Counted from the first letter of the stretch, positions 43,205 to 54,176 are shown. The stretch is 64,000 nucleotides of DNA from Kitasatospora sp. GAS204B (GCF_029892155.1 NZ_JARZAG010000001.1:310001-374000), one strand, 5' to 3'. The notes: a model not told the origin generated them from the sequence alone. Numbers and translations are program-made.

Positions 43205-43801
43205 ATGCGGAAGATCGGACTCACCGGTGGCATCGGGGCGGGCAAGAGCGCGGTGGCGGACCTGCTGGTCTCCTACGGCGCGGTGCTGATCGACTCCGAC
43301 CTGATCGCCCGTGAGGTGGTCGCCCCCGGCACGCCCGGACTGGCGGCGGTGGTCGCGGAGTTCGGTCCCGGCGTGCTCGGCGCGGACGGCGCGCTGGATC
43401 GGCCCGCGCTCGGCGCGATCGTCTTCGGCGACCCCGAGCGGCTGGCGGCGCTGAACGCGATCGTCCACCCACTGGTCCGGGAGCGCTCGGCGCAGCTGGA
43501 GGCGGCCGCCGCGCCCGATGCCATCGTGGTCCACGACGTGCCGCTGCTCGCCGAGAACGGGCTGCGGCCGCTCTTCGACCAGGTGATCGTGGTCGACGCC
43601 GACCAGGAGGTCCGGCTGGACCGCCTGGTCCGGCTGCGCGGGATGGCCGAATCGGAGGCCCGGGCCCGGATGGCCGCCCAGGCCAGTCGCGAGCAGCGGC
43701 TGGCGGTGGCCGACCTGGTGGTGGAGAACAACGGTTCGCCGGCCGAGCTGGCCGAGCGGGTCAAGGCCCTGTGGGAGCGGCTCAGTTCGACGGCTGGATG
43801 A
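43205..43801 (+). CDS. coaE: Dephospho-CoA kinase
   Basis: 198-aa enzyme that phosphorylates dephospho-CoA in the last step of coenzyme A synthesis. The P-loop is [11 protein letters not shown] at residues 5-15. Further signatures are [35 protein letters not shown] and [12 protein letters not shown]. Length is normal; many actinobacteria instead have a long form fused to a second domain, which is absent here. The gene follows the MBL gene with a 9-bp gap. A minus-strand VOC-like relic overlaps its last 20 bp. Confidence 0.95.
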   Translation: MRKIGLTGGIGAGKSAVADLLVSYGAVLIDSDLIAREVVAPGTPGLAAVVAEFGPGVLGADGALDRPALGAIVFGDPERLAALNAIVHPLVRERSAQLEAAAAPDAIVVHDVPLLAENGLRPLFDQVIVVDADQEVRLDRLVRLRGMAESEARARMAAQASREQRLAVADLVVENNGSPAELAERVKALWERLSSTAG

Positions 43802-43847
43802 GGTCCCAGCGGTTGCCGCAGGGATCATGGCGGCAGCCTAGGGCCAC
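43782..43847 (-). pseudogene. VOC-family C-terminal relic or 21-codon microprotein
   Basis: A minus-strand frame reads [20 protein letters not shown] then stop. This closely matches the ending of VOC/glyoxalase-like proteins ([11 protein letters not shown]). Upstream the frame is blocked by a stop at 43878-43880, and no VOC N-terminus is seen. A GTG at 43847 could start a 21-aa peptide. Its end is antisense to coaE. Most likely a fossil of a deleted gene. Confidence 0.55.
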
Positions 43848-43878
43848 GGGGCGGCAGCGCCGGTTGCCGCCGCCCCGT
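43846..43878. terminator. Hairpin between coaE and the converging secreted-protein gene
   Basis: ACGGGGCGGC (43846-43855) pairs with GCCGCCCCGT (43869-43878) across a 13-nt loop. Confidence 0.65.
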
Positions 43879-43896
43879 CACCTCAGCTGGTCAGGC

Positions 43897-44274
43897 TCAG
43901 GCCCGGGCGCAGATCACGTAGACGCTGATGCCCACACTCTCGCTTCCGGGCTGGTGGCCGATGCCGATCCAGCCGTTGCCGTCGTCGGTCGGGAAGCTGC
44001 CGTTCAGCACCGAGTTGTTGCCCCGGGCCTCGGCGCCGCCGCCGAGGGCCTTCTTGCCCTCCGGGCAGCGGACGGTCCGGCGCTCGAAGTTGCGCACGTT
44101 CGCGTTGGGCAGCGTGACGAGCTGGTAGCCCTCGATTGCCCGGCTGGCGGCCGCCGGCTGGCCCTGCTGCGCGCCGTCGGTGGCATCGGCGTTGGCCTGC
44201 GCGGTCAAACCCGCGCCGGCGGCCAGCGTGACCGCCAACGCACAGGCGCCCAGCACGATCTTGCTTCGCATCAT
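43897..44274 (-). CDS. Secreted protein of unknown function
   Basis: 125-aa protein with a clear signal peptide (KIVLGACALAVTLAAGAGL ending near QANA). The mature part has two Cys (TVRCPEGKKALGGG and VYVICARA) likely to form a disulfide, and a Gly-rich beta-like core (GGGAEARGNNSVLNGSFPTD; GWIGIGHQPGSESVG). The pattern C-PEGKKALGGG is seen in small secreted actinomycete proteins whose role I do not know. AAGGAG lies 9 nt before ATG 44274; a second ATG follows directly. It lies downstream of soxR on the same strand. Confidence 0.75.
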   Translation of the reverse strand: MMRSKIVLGACALAVTLAAGAGLTAQANADATDGAQQGQPAAASRAIEGYQLVTLPNANVRNFERRTVRCPEGKKALGGGAEARGNNSVLNGSFPTDDGNGWIGIGHQPGSESVGISVYVICARA

Positions 44275-44419
44275 CTGCGTCGTCTCCTTACAGCGTGTGG
44301 CGAGCCCGTGGGACCGGGGTCTCGCTCCACCGGGATCATCGGCAGCCGGCAGTGCTCGACGTGAGCCAAACCCCACTTTCGATGGAATGCGAAGCATCGG
44401 CTCTGGGGGAGGGCGCTCG

Positions 44420-44872
44420 CTAGACGGAGCGAGCGTGCCGGGCGAGCAGCTTGCGGGCACCCGGGCCCTGAGCGCCCTGGACGTCGTGCGGGTTGTAGAG
44501 GGCGCACTTGCCGAGCGAGAGGCAGCCGCAGCCGATGCAGCCGGTGAGGTGGTCGCGCAGGCGTTGTAGGTCGGCGATCTGCTCGTCGATCCTGGCCTGC
44601 CAGCTGGTGGCCACCGGGCGCCACTCGGCGCTGGTGGGGGAGCGGTCGACGGGGAGGCCGGCCATCGCGGCGCGGGCTTCCTCCAGCGAGAGGCCGACAG
44701 CCTGGGCGGCGCGGATGAAGGCGACCCGGCGCAGGGTCTGGCGGGCGAAGACGCGCCGGCCGCCGGCGGTGCGGTCGGCGTGGATCAGGCCGAGTTCCTC
44801 GTAGTAGCGCAGCGCGGAGGGGGCCAGGCCGCTGCGGGCGGCGAGTTCGCCGATGCTGAGGTGGGCGTTCAT
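44420..44872 (-). CDS. soxR: Redox-sensing MerR-family regulator SoxR
   Basis: 150-aa regulator. The MerR winged helix is LSIGELAARSGLAPSALRYYEE. A dimerisation helix follows, then the 2Fe-2S ligand motif C112-x2-C115-x-C117-x5-C123 (GCIGCGCLSLGKC). This spacing is diagnostic of SoxR. In streptomycetes SoxR responds to redox-active compounds rather than superoxide alone. It diverges from the transketolase pair, and a SoxR box lies between them. Confidence 0.95.
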   Translation of the reverse strand: MNAHLSIGELAARSGLAPSALRYYEELGLIHADRTAGGRRVFARQTLRRVAFIRAAQAVGLSLEEARAAMAGLPVDRSPTSAEWRPVATSWQARIDEQIADLQRLRDHLTGCIGCGCLSLGKCALYNPHDVQGAQGPGARKLLARHARSV

Positions 44873-44890
44873 GGGGTCAGATCCTAGGGC

Positions 44891-44921
44891 TTGACCTCAA
44901 GTCGGCTTGAAGTAGCAGGCT
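44891..44921 (+). promoter_or_regulatory. SoxR box and 19-bp-spacer promoter of the transketolase pair
   Basis: TTGACC (44891-44896), a 19-bp spacer and CAGGCT (44916-44921) form the stretched promoter usual for MerR-type activators. The spacer and -35 carry CCTCAAG-TCGG-CTTGAAG (44895-44912), which differs from the classic SoxR half-site pair CCTCAAG/CTTGAGG at one base. The start would fall at or next to ATG 44928, giving a leaderless mRNA. Confidence 0.75.
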
Positions 44922-44927
44922 GGTCGC

Positions 44928-45602
44928 ATGACGAAGACCTACGGGGAACTGCCCGGCCTGCTGAGCCGGATGACCGGAGCCGAGAAGCACGGCCCGGCGG
45001 CCACCTCCACCCTCGACGCGCTCTGGGTGCTGTACGAGCGGGTGTTGCGGGTGGCGGACCCCGCCGACCCCGAGCGGGACCGGTTCCTGCTCTCCAAGGG
45101 CCATGGGCCGATGGCCTACTACGCGGTGCTCGCGGCCAAGGGCCTACTGCCCGAGGAGTGGCTGGACGGCTTCGGCGGCTACCACTCGCCGTTGGGCCAC
45201 CACCCCGACCGCATGCTGATCCCGGGCGTGGAGATCGGCTCCGGCTCGCTCGGGCACGGTCTGCCGCTGGCCGTCGGCACCGCGCTCGGGCTGCGCGCCC
45301 AGGGGCTGACCGGGCCGGCCGTCTGGACGCTGCTCGGGGACGCCGAGTTCGACGAGGGCAGCAACCACGAGGCCGTCGCTTACGCCGGGGCGGTCGCGCT
45401 GGACCGGCTGCACGCCGTCGTGATCGACAACTCCTCGGCCACGCACGGTTGGCCGGGCGGGATCGCGGCCCGCTTCGCGGCGGCCGGCTGGTCGGCGGTG
45501 ACCGTCGACGGCCACGACCACCAGGCGCTGTACGCCGCCTTCACCACCGAGCACCCGGGCCGGCCGCACGCCGTGATCGCCCGCGTCGAGCCGAAGAACT
45601 AG
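44928..45602 (+). CDS. Transketolase N-terminal (TPP-binding) subunit
   Basis: 224-aa split transketolase half. It holds the thiamine diphosphate domain: RFLLSKGHGPMAYYAVLAAKG (read in parts), SGSLGHGLPLAVGTALG and the TPP motif GDAEFDEGSNHEA. The GDG motif reads GDA here. Split transketolases move two-carbon units between sugar phosphates only when paired with the C-terminal half, which is encoded 17 bp downstream and carries a premature stop. A SoxR box lies just upstream, so redox stress probably induces it. The ATG appears leaderless. Confidence 0.88.
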   Translation: MTKTYGELPGLLSRMTGAEKHGPAATSTLDALWVLYERVLRVADPADPERDRFLLSKGHGPMAYYAVLAAKGLLPEEWLDGFGGYHSPLGHHPDRMLIPGVEIGSGSLGHGLPLAVGTALGLRAQGLTGPAVWTLLGDAEFDEGSNHEAVAYAGAVALDRLHAVVIDNSSATHGWPGGIAARFAAAGWSAVTVDGHDHQALYAAFTTEHPGRPHAVIARVEPKN

Positions 45603-45619
45603 CAGGGGGAGACAGAGAG

Positions 45620-46513
45620 ATGGACACCATGCGGGAACGCTTCATCACCGTCGCGACCGAGTTGCTGGACCAGGACCCGCGCACCGCGCTGGTGCTCGCC
45701 GACATCAGCGCGGCGAGCCTGGCCGAGGCCGCAGCCGCGCACCCGGACCGGGTGCTCAACGTGGGCATCCGCGAGCAGCTGCTGATCGGGGTGACCGGTG
45801 GCCTGGCGCTGGTCGGGCTGCGGCCGATCGCGCACACCTTCGCGAGCTTCCTGATCGAGCGGCCCTTCGAGCAGGTCAAGTTGGACCTCGGCCACCAGGG
45901 CGTGGGCGCGGTGCTGGTCAGCGCGCTGGGCTCGTACGACTGGCCGGCCGGTGGCCGCACCCACATGAGCCCGGGGGACGTGGCGCTGCTCGACACGCTG
46001 CCCGGCTGGACGGTGCACGTGCCGGGGCATCCCGACGAGGCCGAGGCGTTGCTTCGGCACGCGGTGGCCGACGGGGACCGCAACGTGTAGGTCCGGCTGT
46101 CGGAGCACCAGAACGCCGAAGCGCGGGCGGTCGAGCCCGGAAGGTTCCTGACGGTACGTCAGGGAGCTGCGGCCACCGTGGTCGCGGTCGGCCCGATGCT
46201 GGACGCGGTGCTGGCCGCGACCGAGGGGCTGGACGTCACCGTCCTGTACGCCGCCTCGGTGCGGCCGTTCGACGCCGTCGCGCTGCGCGCCGCGGGCCCC
46301 ACCGATGTGGTGCTGGTCGAGCCCTACCTGGCCGGCACCTCCAACAACGAGGCGCACCAGGCCCTCGCCGACCTCCCGCACCGGGTGCTGGGCCTCGGCG
46401 TCCCGCGCGAGGAGCACCGCCACTACGGCTCGATGGACGAGCACCTGGCCGCCTACGGTCTGGACGCGGCCGGCCTGCGGGCGCGGATCGTCAGCTTTCT
46501 GCCGCCCGCGTGA
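45620..46513 (+). pseudogene. Transketolase C-terminal subunit interrupted by an amber codon
   Basis: A continuous 298-codon frame encodes the pyrimidine-binding and C-terminal transketolase domains: LNVGIREQLLIGVTGGLALVG (in parts), SPGDVALLDTLPGW, then VRLSEHQNAEARAV and YGSMDEHLAAYGLDAAGL. Codon 157 (46088-46090) is TAG within DRNV-stop-VRLS, where homologues have Tyr (NVYVRLS). One base change (TAC to TAG) explains it. Everything downstream stays in frame and keeps good codon use, so the lesion is recent, a sequencing error, or read through. ATG 45620 is preceded by GGGGGAGACAGAGAG. The end overlaps treZ by 23 bp on the other strand. Confidence 0.85.
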
Positions 46514-48185
46514 TCACGCAGGAGCGCGGGCCGAGGCGGCCGGCGGCCGGCTCGCCCCAGTGCGCCAGCGGCGTGCCGGCCGGGAGCTCGCCGGGCTTCT
46601 CGCCGAAGTTCACCGCGATCCGGAACTCGCCTCGGTGAACGGTGAGTTGCCCGTCAGCCTCGTCGAACTCCACCCGCACCGCCGTCAGGTCGGGGTCCAT
46701 CAGGGCCGGCTGCTCGCGCCGCAGCCGGATCAACCGCTGGTACCAGCACAGCAGTTGTGCGTGCTCACCGCCGCGCGGCTCGCTCCAGTCCAGCGTCGAG
46801 CGGCGTACCGTCTCGGCCGCCTGCGGGTCCGGCACCTCCTCGGGCGTCCAGCCGTACGCTTCGAACTCCCGCCGCCGGCCCTGGCGCACCGCCTCGGCCA
46901 GGCCCGGATCGGTGTGGTCGGTGAAGTACTGCCAGGGGGTGGCGGCGCCCCACTCCTCGCCCATGAAGAGCATCGGGGTGAACGGTGAGGTGAGGACCAG
47001 GGCTGCGGTCAACGCGAGTTGACAGACCGTCAGCCGATCGCCGACCGCGCGGTTGCCGATCTGGTCGTGGGTCTGGGCGTAGCCGAGCAGCCGGTGCCCG
47101 TGCGCCTGCGGGAAGGGGCGGCCGTGGTGCCGGTCGCGGAACGAGGACCAGGTGCCGTCGTGGAACCAGCCGCGGGTCAGCGTCCGGGCCAGCGCGGCCA
47201 TCGGGGCCCGGCCGAAGTCGGCGTAGTATCCCTGCCGTTCGCCGGTCGCGGCCGCGTGCAGCGCGTGGTGGAAGTCGTCGCTCCACTGCGCGTCCAGCCC
47301 GTATCCGCCGGCCTGCCCAGGGTCGGTCACCCGCGGGTTGTTCAGGTCCGACTCGCCGATCAGGAACAGCGGCCGGTTCAGCTTGGCGCCCAACCGGCGG
47401 ACCGCGGTGGCGAGTTCCTCCAGGAAGTGGACGGCCCGCTCGTCCACCAGGGCGTGCACCGCGTCCAGCCGCAGCCCGTCGATCCGGTACTCGCGCAGCC
47501 AGGTCAGCGCGCTCTCCCGCAGGTAGGCGCGCACCTCGTCGGAGCCGGCCGTGTCCAGGTTGACCGCCGAGCCCCAGGGAGTCTGGTGCCGCTCGGTGAA
47601 GTACGGGCCGAAGGCGGGCAGGTAGTTGCCGGACGGGCCGAGGTGGTTGTGCACCACGTCGAGGATCACGCCGAGCCCCTTGCGGTGCGCGGCGTCCACG
47701 AAGTGCTTGAGCCCGTCCGGGCCGCCGTAGGGCTCGTGCACGGCCCAGAGCGAGACGCCGTCGTAGCCCCAGCCGTACCGGCCGGGGAACGGGCAGACCG
47801 GCAGCAGCTCCACGAAGTCCACGCCCAGCTCGACCAGATGGTCCAGCTTCTCCTCGGCCCCCGCGAAGGTGCCGGCCGGGGTGAAGGTCCCGACGTGCAG
47901 CTCGTAGACCACCGCACCGGGCAGCGGGCGCCCGTGCCAGCCGGCCGCCGACCAGGGGTATGCGTCGTGGTCCACCAGCCGGCTCAGCCCGTCCGGCCCG
48001 TACGGCTGGCGGGCCGAACGCGGATCGGGCAGCGCGCGCCCGCCGTCCAGGCGGAAGCCGTAGTCCTGCCCGGCCGGCGCCTGGCCGTGCCACCAGCCGC
48101 CCTCGCCCGGCGTCAGCGGATGGGCCGCCCCGTCCACCTCGACCTCGACGCGGCCGGCGGACGGGGCCCAGACCTGGTACTTCAC
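46491..48185 (-). CDS. treZ: Malto-oligosyltrehalose trehalohydrolase
   Basis: 564-aa GH13 enzyme that releases trehalose from the chain end made by TreY. An N-terminal carbohydrate-binding-like domain (YQVWAPSAGRVEVEVDG) precedes the barrel. Key segments are VILDVVHNHLGPSGNYL, IDGLRLDAVHAL (nucleophile Asp), LFLIGESDLN (acid Glu) and YAQTHDQIGNRAVGD (transition-state Asp). GTG 48185 overlaps the treY stop (GTGA), and the upstream open frame is antisense. It is the last gene of glgX-treY-treZ. Confidence 0.95.
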   Translation of the reverse strand: MKYQVWAPSAGRVEVEVDGAAHPLTPGEGGWWHGQAPAGQDYGFRLDGGRALPDPRSARQPYGPDGLSRLVDHDAYPWSAAGWHGRPLPGAVVYELHVGTFTPAGTFAGAEEKLDHLVELGVDFVELLPVCPFPGRYGWGYDGVSLWAVHEPYGGPDGLKHFVDAAHRKGLGVILDVVHNHLGPSGNYLPAFGPYFTERHQTPWGSAVNLDTAGSDEVRAYLRESALTWLREYRIDGLRLDAVHALVDERAVHFLEELATAVRRLGAKLNRPLFLIGESDLNNPRVTDPGQAGGYGLDAQWSDDFHHALHAAATGERQGYYADFGRAPMAALARTLTRGWFHDGTWSSFRDRHHGRPFPQAHGHRLLGYAQTHDQIGNRAVGDRLTVCQLALTAALVLTSPFTPMLFMGEEWGAATPWQYFTDHTDPGLAEAVRQGRRREFEAYGWTPEEVPDPQAAETVRRSTLDWSEPRGGEHAQLLCWYQRLIRLRREQPALMDPDLTAVRVEFDEADGQLTVHRGEFRIAVNFGEKPGELPAGTPLAHWGEPAAGRLGPRSCVITRAAES

Positions 48186-50419
48186 GGTGACTCCCGGGTG
48201 AGCAGAGCGACGGTCTCGACGGTCCCGGTGAACTGACGGTCGGTCAGCAGGTCGCGCCAGTGGCCCGGAAGATCGAGCGTAGCCTGCTCGCCGCGCTGGG
48301 CGAGGGCGAACGGCAGACGGGTGGCGATGATCGTCAAGTCCGGCCCGCGCTGGTAGGCGATCAGGTGCGGATCGGCCGGCAGCGGCTGGTACGGGCCGAG
48401 CGGACGGGCCAGCCCCAGGGCGGTCCGGGTCAGGTGGAGCTTGCGGCGGGCGAAGTCGGTCAGGCCGACTTCCGGGGCGGCGAAGTCCACCGGCGCCCGG
48501 TTGTCCGGGTCGACCAGGGTGTACAGCGGCTTCTCCGAGCCCTGGTAGAGGTCGGGCACGCCCGGCAGGGTGAGGTGGAGCAGCGCGGCCGAGAGGCTGT
48601 TGGACTGCGCGAACGGCTCCAGGAAGGCCACGAACCGCGCGATCCGGTCGACGAGTTCGGGCGAGGCCAGGACCCGGTGCGCGTAGTCGGTGACGGCGGT
48701 CTCGTAGGCGGCGTCCGGGGAGGTCCAGCCGGTGCGCAGCTTGGCCTCGCGGACCGACTTGAGCAGGATCCCCACCAGCCGGTCCGGCTCGATCGGCCAG
48801 GCAGCCACCAGGGTCTGCCAGAGCAGCCATTCGGCGTTGCGGTCGGCCAGGCCGCCGGCCAGCTCGGACCAGGCGGTGCACTCGGCCACCCACTGCTCGG
48901 GCAGTTCGGCGAGCACCGTCAGCCGGGCCCGGGCGTCCGCGCTGCGCTTGGTGTCGTGGGTGGAGAGCGCGGTCATGGTCAGCGGCCAGTTCCGCTGGAT
49001 GTCCTCGCACCAGTGGTGGAAGTCGGCCGGGTCGAGCCCCGGGTGGGCCGGGTCGCCGCCCACCTCGTTCAGCGAGAGCAGCGGGTACCAGCGGTAGAAG
49101 GCGGTGTCCTCCACGCCCTTGGCCGCGACCGCCGAGGCGGTCTGGGCGAAGCGGGTGCGGAACTCCTCCTTGGCCGGGCTGGAGCCCAGATGGCCCTGCG
49201 TCAGCAGCTCGACGAACTGCTTGGTGGACTCCGGTGTCACTATGGTCCGTTCGGCCGGGAACGGGTAGGGCCGGTAGACCGTGTAGTGGGTGAACAGGTC
49301 GCACAGCGCGGTGCGGATCTGCAGCGGCGCGTGGTCGGCCAGCTCCGGCTCCTCGGTACAGATCCGCTCGGCCAGCCGGACCAGCCGGTTCAGCTCGGCG
49401 GCCAGCTCGCCGTGCGGGACGGTCATCTCCGCCCGCCCCAGCCGGGCCGCCTCGGCGGCGGTGCCGCGGGTGTCGGTGTACCGGCCGTACAGCTCGGTCA
49501 GCCGGCGCACCCCGGCGCCGTCGGTCAGCACGCCGTCGATGTGCCGCAGCGCGTCGTAGCCGGTGGTCCCCGCGCACGGCCAGTCCTCGGGCAGCCGCTC
49601 CAGGCCGGTGAGGATCTTCTCCACCACCGTGTACGCGCCGCCGCTGCTCTCGGCCAGGCAGCGCAGGTAGCCGCGCGGGTCGGCCAGCCCGTCCGGGTGG
49701 TCCACCCGGAACCCGTCGAGCACACCTTCGGCGTGCAGCCGCAGCAGCACGCCGTGGGTGGCCCGGAAGACCTCGTGGTCCTCCACCCGAAGGGCGATCA
49801 GGTCGTTGATGGTGAAGAACCGGCGGTAGTTGAGCTCGGTGTCGGCCAGCCGCCACCAGGCCAGCCGGTAGTGCTGACGGGTCAGCAGCTGGCGCAGCGG
49901 CAGGTGGGCGGTCCCGGGGCGCAGCGGGAAGACGTGGTCGTAGTACCGCAGGGTGTCCTGATCCACCTTCAGCTGGTCGAGCACCGCGCCGAGCCGGTCA
50001 CCCAGCACCGGCAGCAGGATCCGGCCGCCGTGGGCGGCCCAGTCGATGTCGAACCAGTGTGCGTAGCGGGACTCGGGGCCGTCCCGGAGCACCTCCCAGA
50101 GCGGGTGGTTGAGCCGCTCGGGCACCGGTACGGCCATGTGGTTGGGGACGATGTCGGCGATCAGCCCGAGCCCGTGCTCCCGGGCGGTGGCGGCGAGCGC
50201 GCGTAAGGCGTGCTCGCCGCCCAGCTGTTCGCTGATCCTGGTGTGGTCGACCGTGTCGTATCCGTGGGTGGAGCCGGGCGTCGCCTCCAACAGGGGGGAG
50301 AGATGCAGATGGGAGATGCCCAGCCCGGCCAGGTACGGGACGGCCGCCGCGGCGTCCGCGAGGGTGAACGAGGGCTGCAGCTGCAGGCGGTAGGTCGCCG
50401 TAGGTGGTGGTGAGATCAC
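48182..50419 (-). CDS. treY: Malto-oligosyltrehalose synthase
   Basis: 745-aa GH13 enzyme that turns the reducing-end maltose of a glucan into a trehalosyl unit. Signatures are TATYRLQLQPSFTLADAAAAV (in parts), LIADIVPNHMAV, DGFRVDHPDGLADP (nucleophile Asp), YTVVEKILTG (acid Glu), TALSTHDTKRSADARAR and LPGVPDLYQGSE. Length is within the family range. GTG 50419 has a GGGGGG run just upstream and lies 9 bp after glgX. The stop is coupled to treZ. Confidence 0.95.
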   Translation of the reverse strand: MISPPPTATYRLQLQPSFTLADAAAAVPYLAGLGISHLHLSPLLEATPGSTHGYDTVDHTRISEQLGGEHALRALAATAREHGLGLIADIVPNHMAVPVPERLNHPLWEVLRDGPESRYAHWFDIDWAAHGGRILLPVLGDRLGAVLDQLKVDQDTLRYYDHVFPLRPGTAHLPLRQLLTRQHYRLAWWRLADTELNYRRFFTINDLIALRVEDHEVFRATHGVLLRLHAEGVLDGFRVDHPDGLADPRGYLRCLAESSGGAYTVVEKILTGLERLPEDWPCAGTTGYDALRHIDGVLTDGAGVRRLTELYGRYTDTRGTAAEAARLGRAEMTVPHGELAAELNRLVRLAERICTEEPELADHAPLQIRTALCDLFTHYTVYRPYPFPAERTIVTPESTKQFVELLTQGHLGSSPAKEEFRTRFAQTASAVAAKGVEDTAFYRWYPLLSLNEVGGDPAHPGLDPADFHHWCEDIQRNWPLTMTALSTHDTKRSADARARLTVLAELPEQWVAECTAWSELAGGLADRNAEWLLWQTLVAAWPIEPDRLVGILLKSVREAKLRTGWTSPDAAYETAVTDYAHRVLASPELVDRIARFVAFLEPFAQSNSLSAALLHLTLPGVPDLYQGSEKPLYTLVDPDNRAPVDFAAPEVGLTDFARRKLHLTRTALGLARPLGPYQPLPADPHLIAYQRGPDLTIIATRLPFALAQRGEQATLDLPGHWRDLLTDRQFTGTVETVALLTRESP

Positions 50420-50428
50420 CCCCCATGC

Positions 50429-52537
<2,109 letters not shown>

Positions 52538-52907
52538 AAGCCTCAACTTCCCTGGCGTCAAGAGGAGCTGATGCTCCCTCGGGATGTCGGCGCACCGCTG
52601 GCTGCGGTATGCCCGGTGCCGCGCGGCACATGTCCGCACGCCGCCAAGCGTGACGCACGGCACAGACTGCCTCTACGCGCTGTCATTTTCCCTTGGCGAT
52701 TGCCATCGTTGCCGCTCCGCCCGCATTCTGACGCTCTTTCCGGGCGCTTTCGCCCGAACGGGTGTCCGGCGAGTCGGTACTGCGCAGAGTCGGCGCACCC
52801 TCGACTGACCGAGTCGGATTGCGGAAAGGCAACGGCCTGCCCGCCGGGGCGGCCGGGCAGTAGTCTTGATCGTCACAGGGCCGGGTGCCGAGAGTCGAGG
52901 TAATCAG
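52538..52907. other. Divergent promoter region between glgX and the HEPN-type gene
   Basis: 370 bp without a convincing gene. It has a small hairpin CGGGCG-CTTT-CGCCCG at 52741-52756, and an inverted repeat CTGCCCG/CGGGCAG at 52837-52860. Promoters for both flanking genes should lie here; none can be placed with confidence. Confidence 0.45.
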
Positions 52908-54176
52908 ATGGTCTTCCCCGCCGACGAATGGCCCGATGGGTCGAGCGGAACGGCGGGTACCGGAGCCCGGGCGGAGGCGCCGACCGCGGTGCTGGGCTCG
53001 CCCGGCGGCGGTCGGCTGATTCCGGCCCAGTCGGGCCCCGAGGTGGCGAGCGTGCCCGGCTGGAGCGGCGAGCAGTGGCAGCGCGCCTACCAGCGGGTGC
53101 GGCTGACGGGGCGGGCCTACGTCTGGCTCAACCTGGTGGAGCAGCGGCTGCGGTCCCTGCTGGACGACCTGCTGCGTCCGGTCTACGCCCCCGCGCACGG
53201 CGCGGACTGGGTGACGGCCGCCGCCGGCCCTGTCGGCGAGGAGTGGGTGCGCCGGGCCGCCGCCGTCCGCGAGGTGAGCCGGCGCAAGGGCTTCCTGCTC
53301 GACCCGGCCGACGACGACCCGCTGGTCTTCCTCACCCTGCCCCAGCTGCGCGAGCTGATGGTGCAGCACTGGCCGTGCTTCGAGCCGTACCTGGACGACC
53401 GCCGGGAGATCGAGCTGGCGCTGGACGAGTTGGAGGTCGCCCGGCACGTGGTCTCGCGCAACCGCAGCCTCTCGCCGACCGTGCTGGCGCAGACCGAGCG
53501 GGCCGCCGCCCGGGTGCTCGGCCTGCTGGACGGGCGGCCCGCCGCCGGCGCCGGGCTGCCGGCCGACATCATCGAGGAGCTGGTCGCGGGCCGGTACGCG
53601 GACGTCGCCGCCGTGCACGCCGACCGGATCCTGCTGCAGCGCGACCTGCCGGTGGAGGACCTGCTGGAGGGGGCCCGGCGGCTGGACGCGCTCGGCATCG
53701 CGCTGGGCATGCTCTGCCAGAACTTCACCGGCAAGCGCCTGGCGCGCCTGGCCGCCGAGGGCTGCCGGATGCGGCTGCTCTTCCTCAATCCGGCCAGCAG
53801 CGCGGTGCGCCGGCGCGAGCGCGAACTCGGGCTCGGGCGCGGTGAGTTGTCCCGCTCGATCGAGATGAACATCATGCACGTGCGGCGGGTGCGGGCCCGG
53901 CTGCGCGATCCGGGCGCCTTCGAGATCCGGGTCTTCGACGAGATGCCCCGGTTCACCGCCTACCTGGTCGAGGGGGCCCGGCTGCCCGGCTCGCGCCGGC
54001 GCGGCGGGGACCTCGGCGTGGTCCAGCCCTACCTGCGGCGCGCGCGGGGGATGGAGTCGCCGGCCCTGGTGCTGCGGGCCGCACCGAGCGCCGGCGAGGA
54101 CGCCGAGCCCGGCCTGCTGGAGGTCTACCGCGAGGAGTTCGAGGGCGTCTGGACCGACTCACGCTCGGTCAGCTAA
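52908..54176 (+). CDS. HEPN-domain protein of the SAV2148-like family
   Basis: 422-aa cytoplasmic protein with no signal peptide. A disordered Gly/Ala N-terminus of about 45 residues precedes a helical block (LTGRAYVWLNLVEQRLRSLLDDLL, then EEWVRRAAAVREVSRRKG) that fits a HEPN-like fold. The middle is helical and rich in Arg/Leu. The C-terminal part (GCRMRLLFLNPASSAVRRRERELG; FEIRVFDEMPRFTAYLVEGARL) is an alpha/beta domain. I recall streptomycete homologues named SAV2148-family HEPN proteins, function unknown. ATG 52908 has GAGG 7 nt upstream; the ORF start at 52866 lacks one. Its stop codon overlaps an iron-box-like site. Confidence 0.7.
   Translation: MVFPADEWPDGSSGTAGTGARAEAPTAVLGSPGGGRLIPAQSGPEVASVPGWSGEQWQRAYQRVRLTGRAYVWLNLVEQRLRSLLDDLLRPVYAPAHGADWVTAAAGPVGEEWVRRAAAVREVSRRKGFLLDPADDDPLVFLTLPQLRELMVQHWPCFEPYLDDRREIELALDELEVARHVVSRNRSLSPTVLAQTERAAARVLGLLDGRPAAGAGLPADIIEELVAGRYADVAAVHADRILLQRDLPVEDLLEGARRLDALGIALGMLCQNFTGKRLARLAAEGCRMRLLFLNPASSAVRRRERELGLGRGELSRSIEMNIMHVRRVRARLRDPGAFEIRVFDEMPRFTAYLVEGARLPGSRRRGGDLGVVQPYLRRARGMESPALVLRAAPSAGEDAEPGLLEVYREEFEGVWTDSRSVS

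Noticed and set aside
46088..46090. TAG in the transketolase subunit as pyrrolysine
   Set aside because: No pyl genes are seen and this organism type is not known to use it; a nonsense change is simpler.
48186..49856. Long extension of the treZ frame through treY
   Set aside because: High-GC shadow: the treY frame has full family motifs, and treZ starts at the GTGA overlap.
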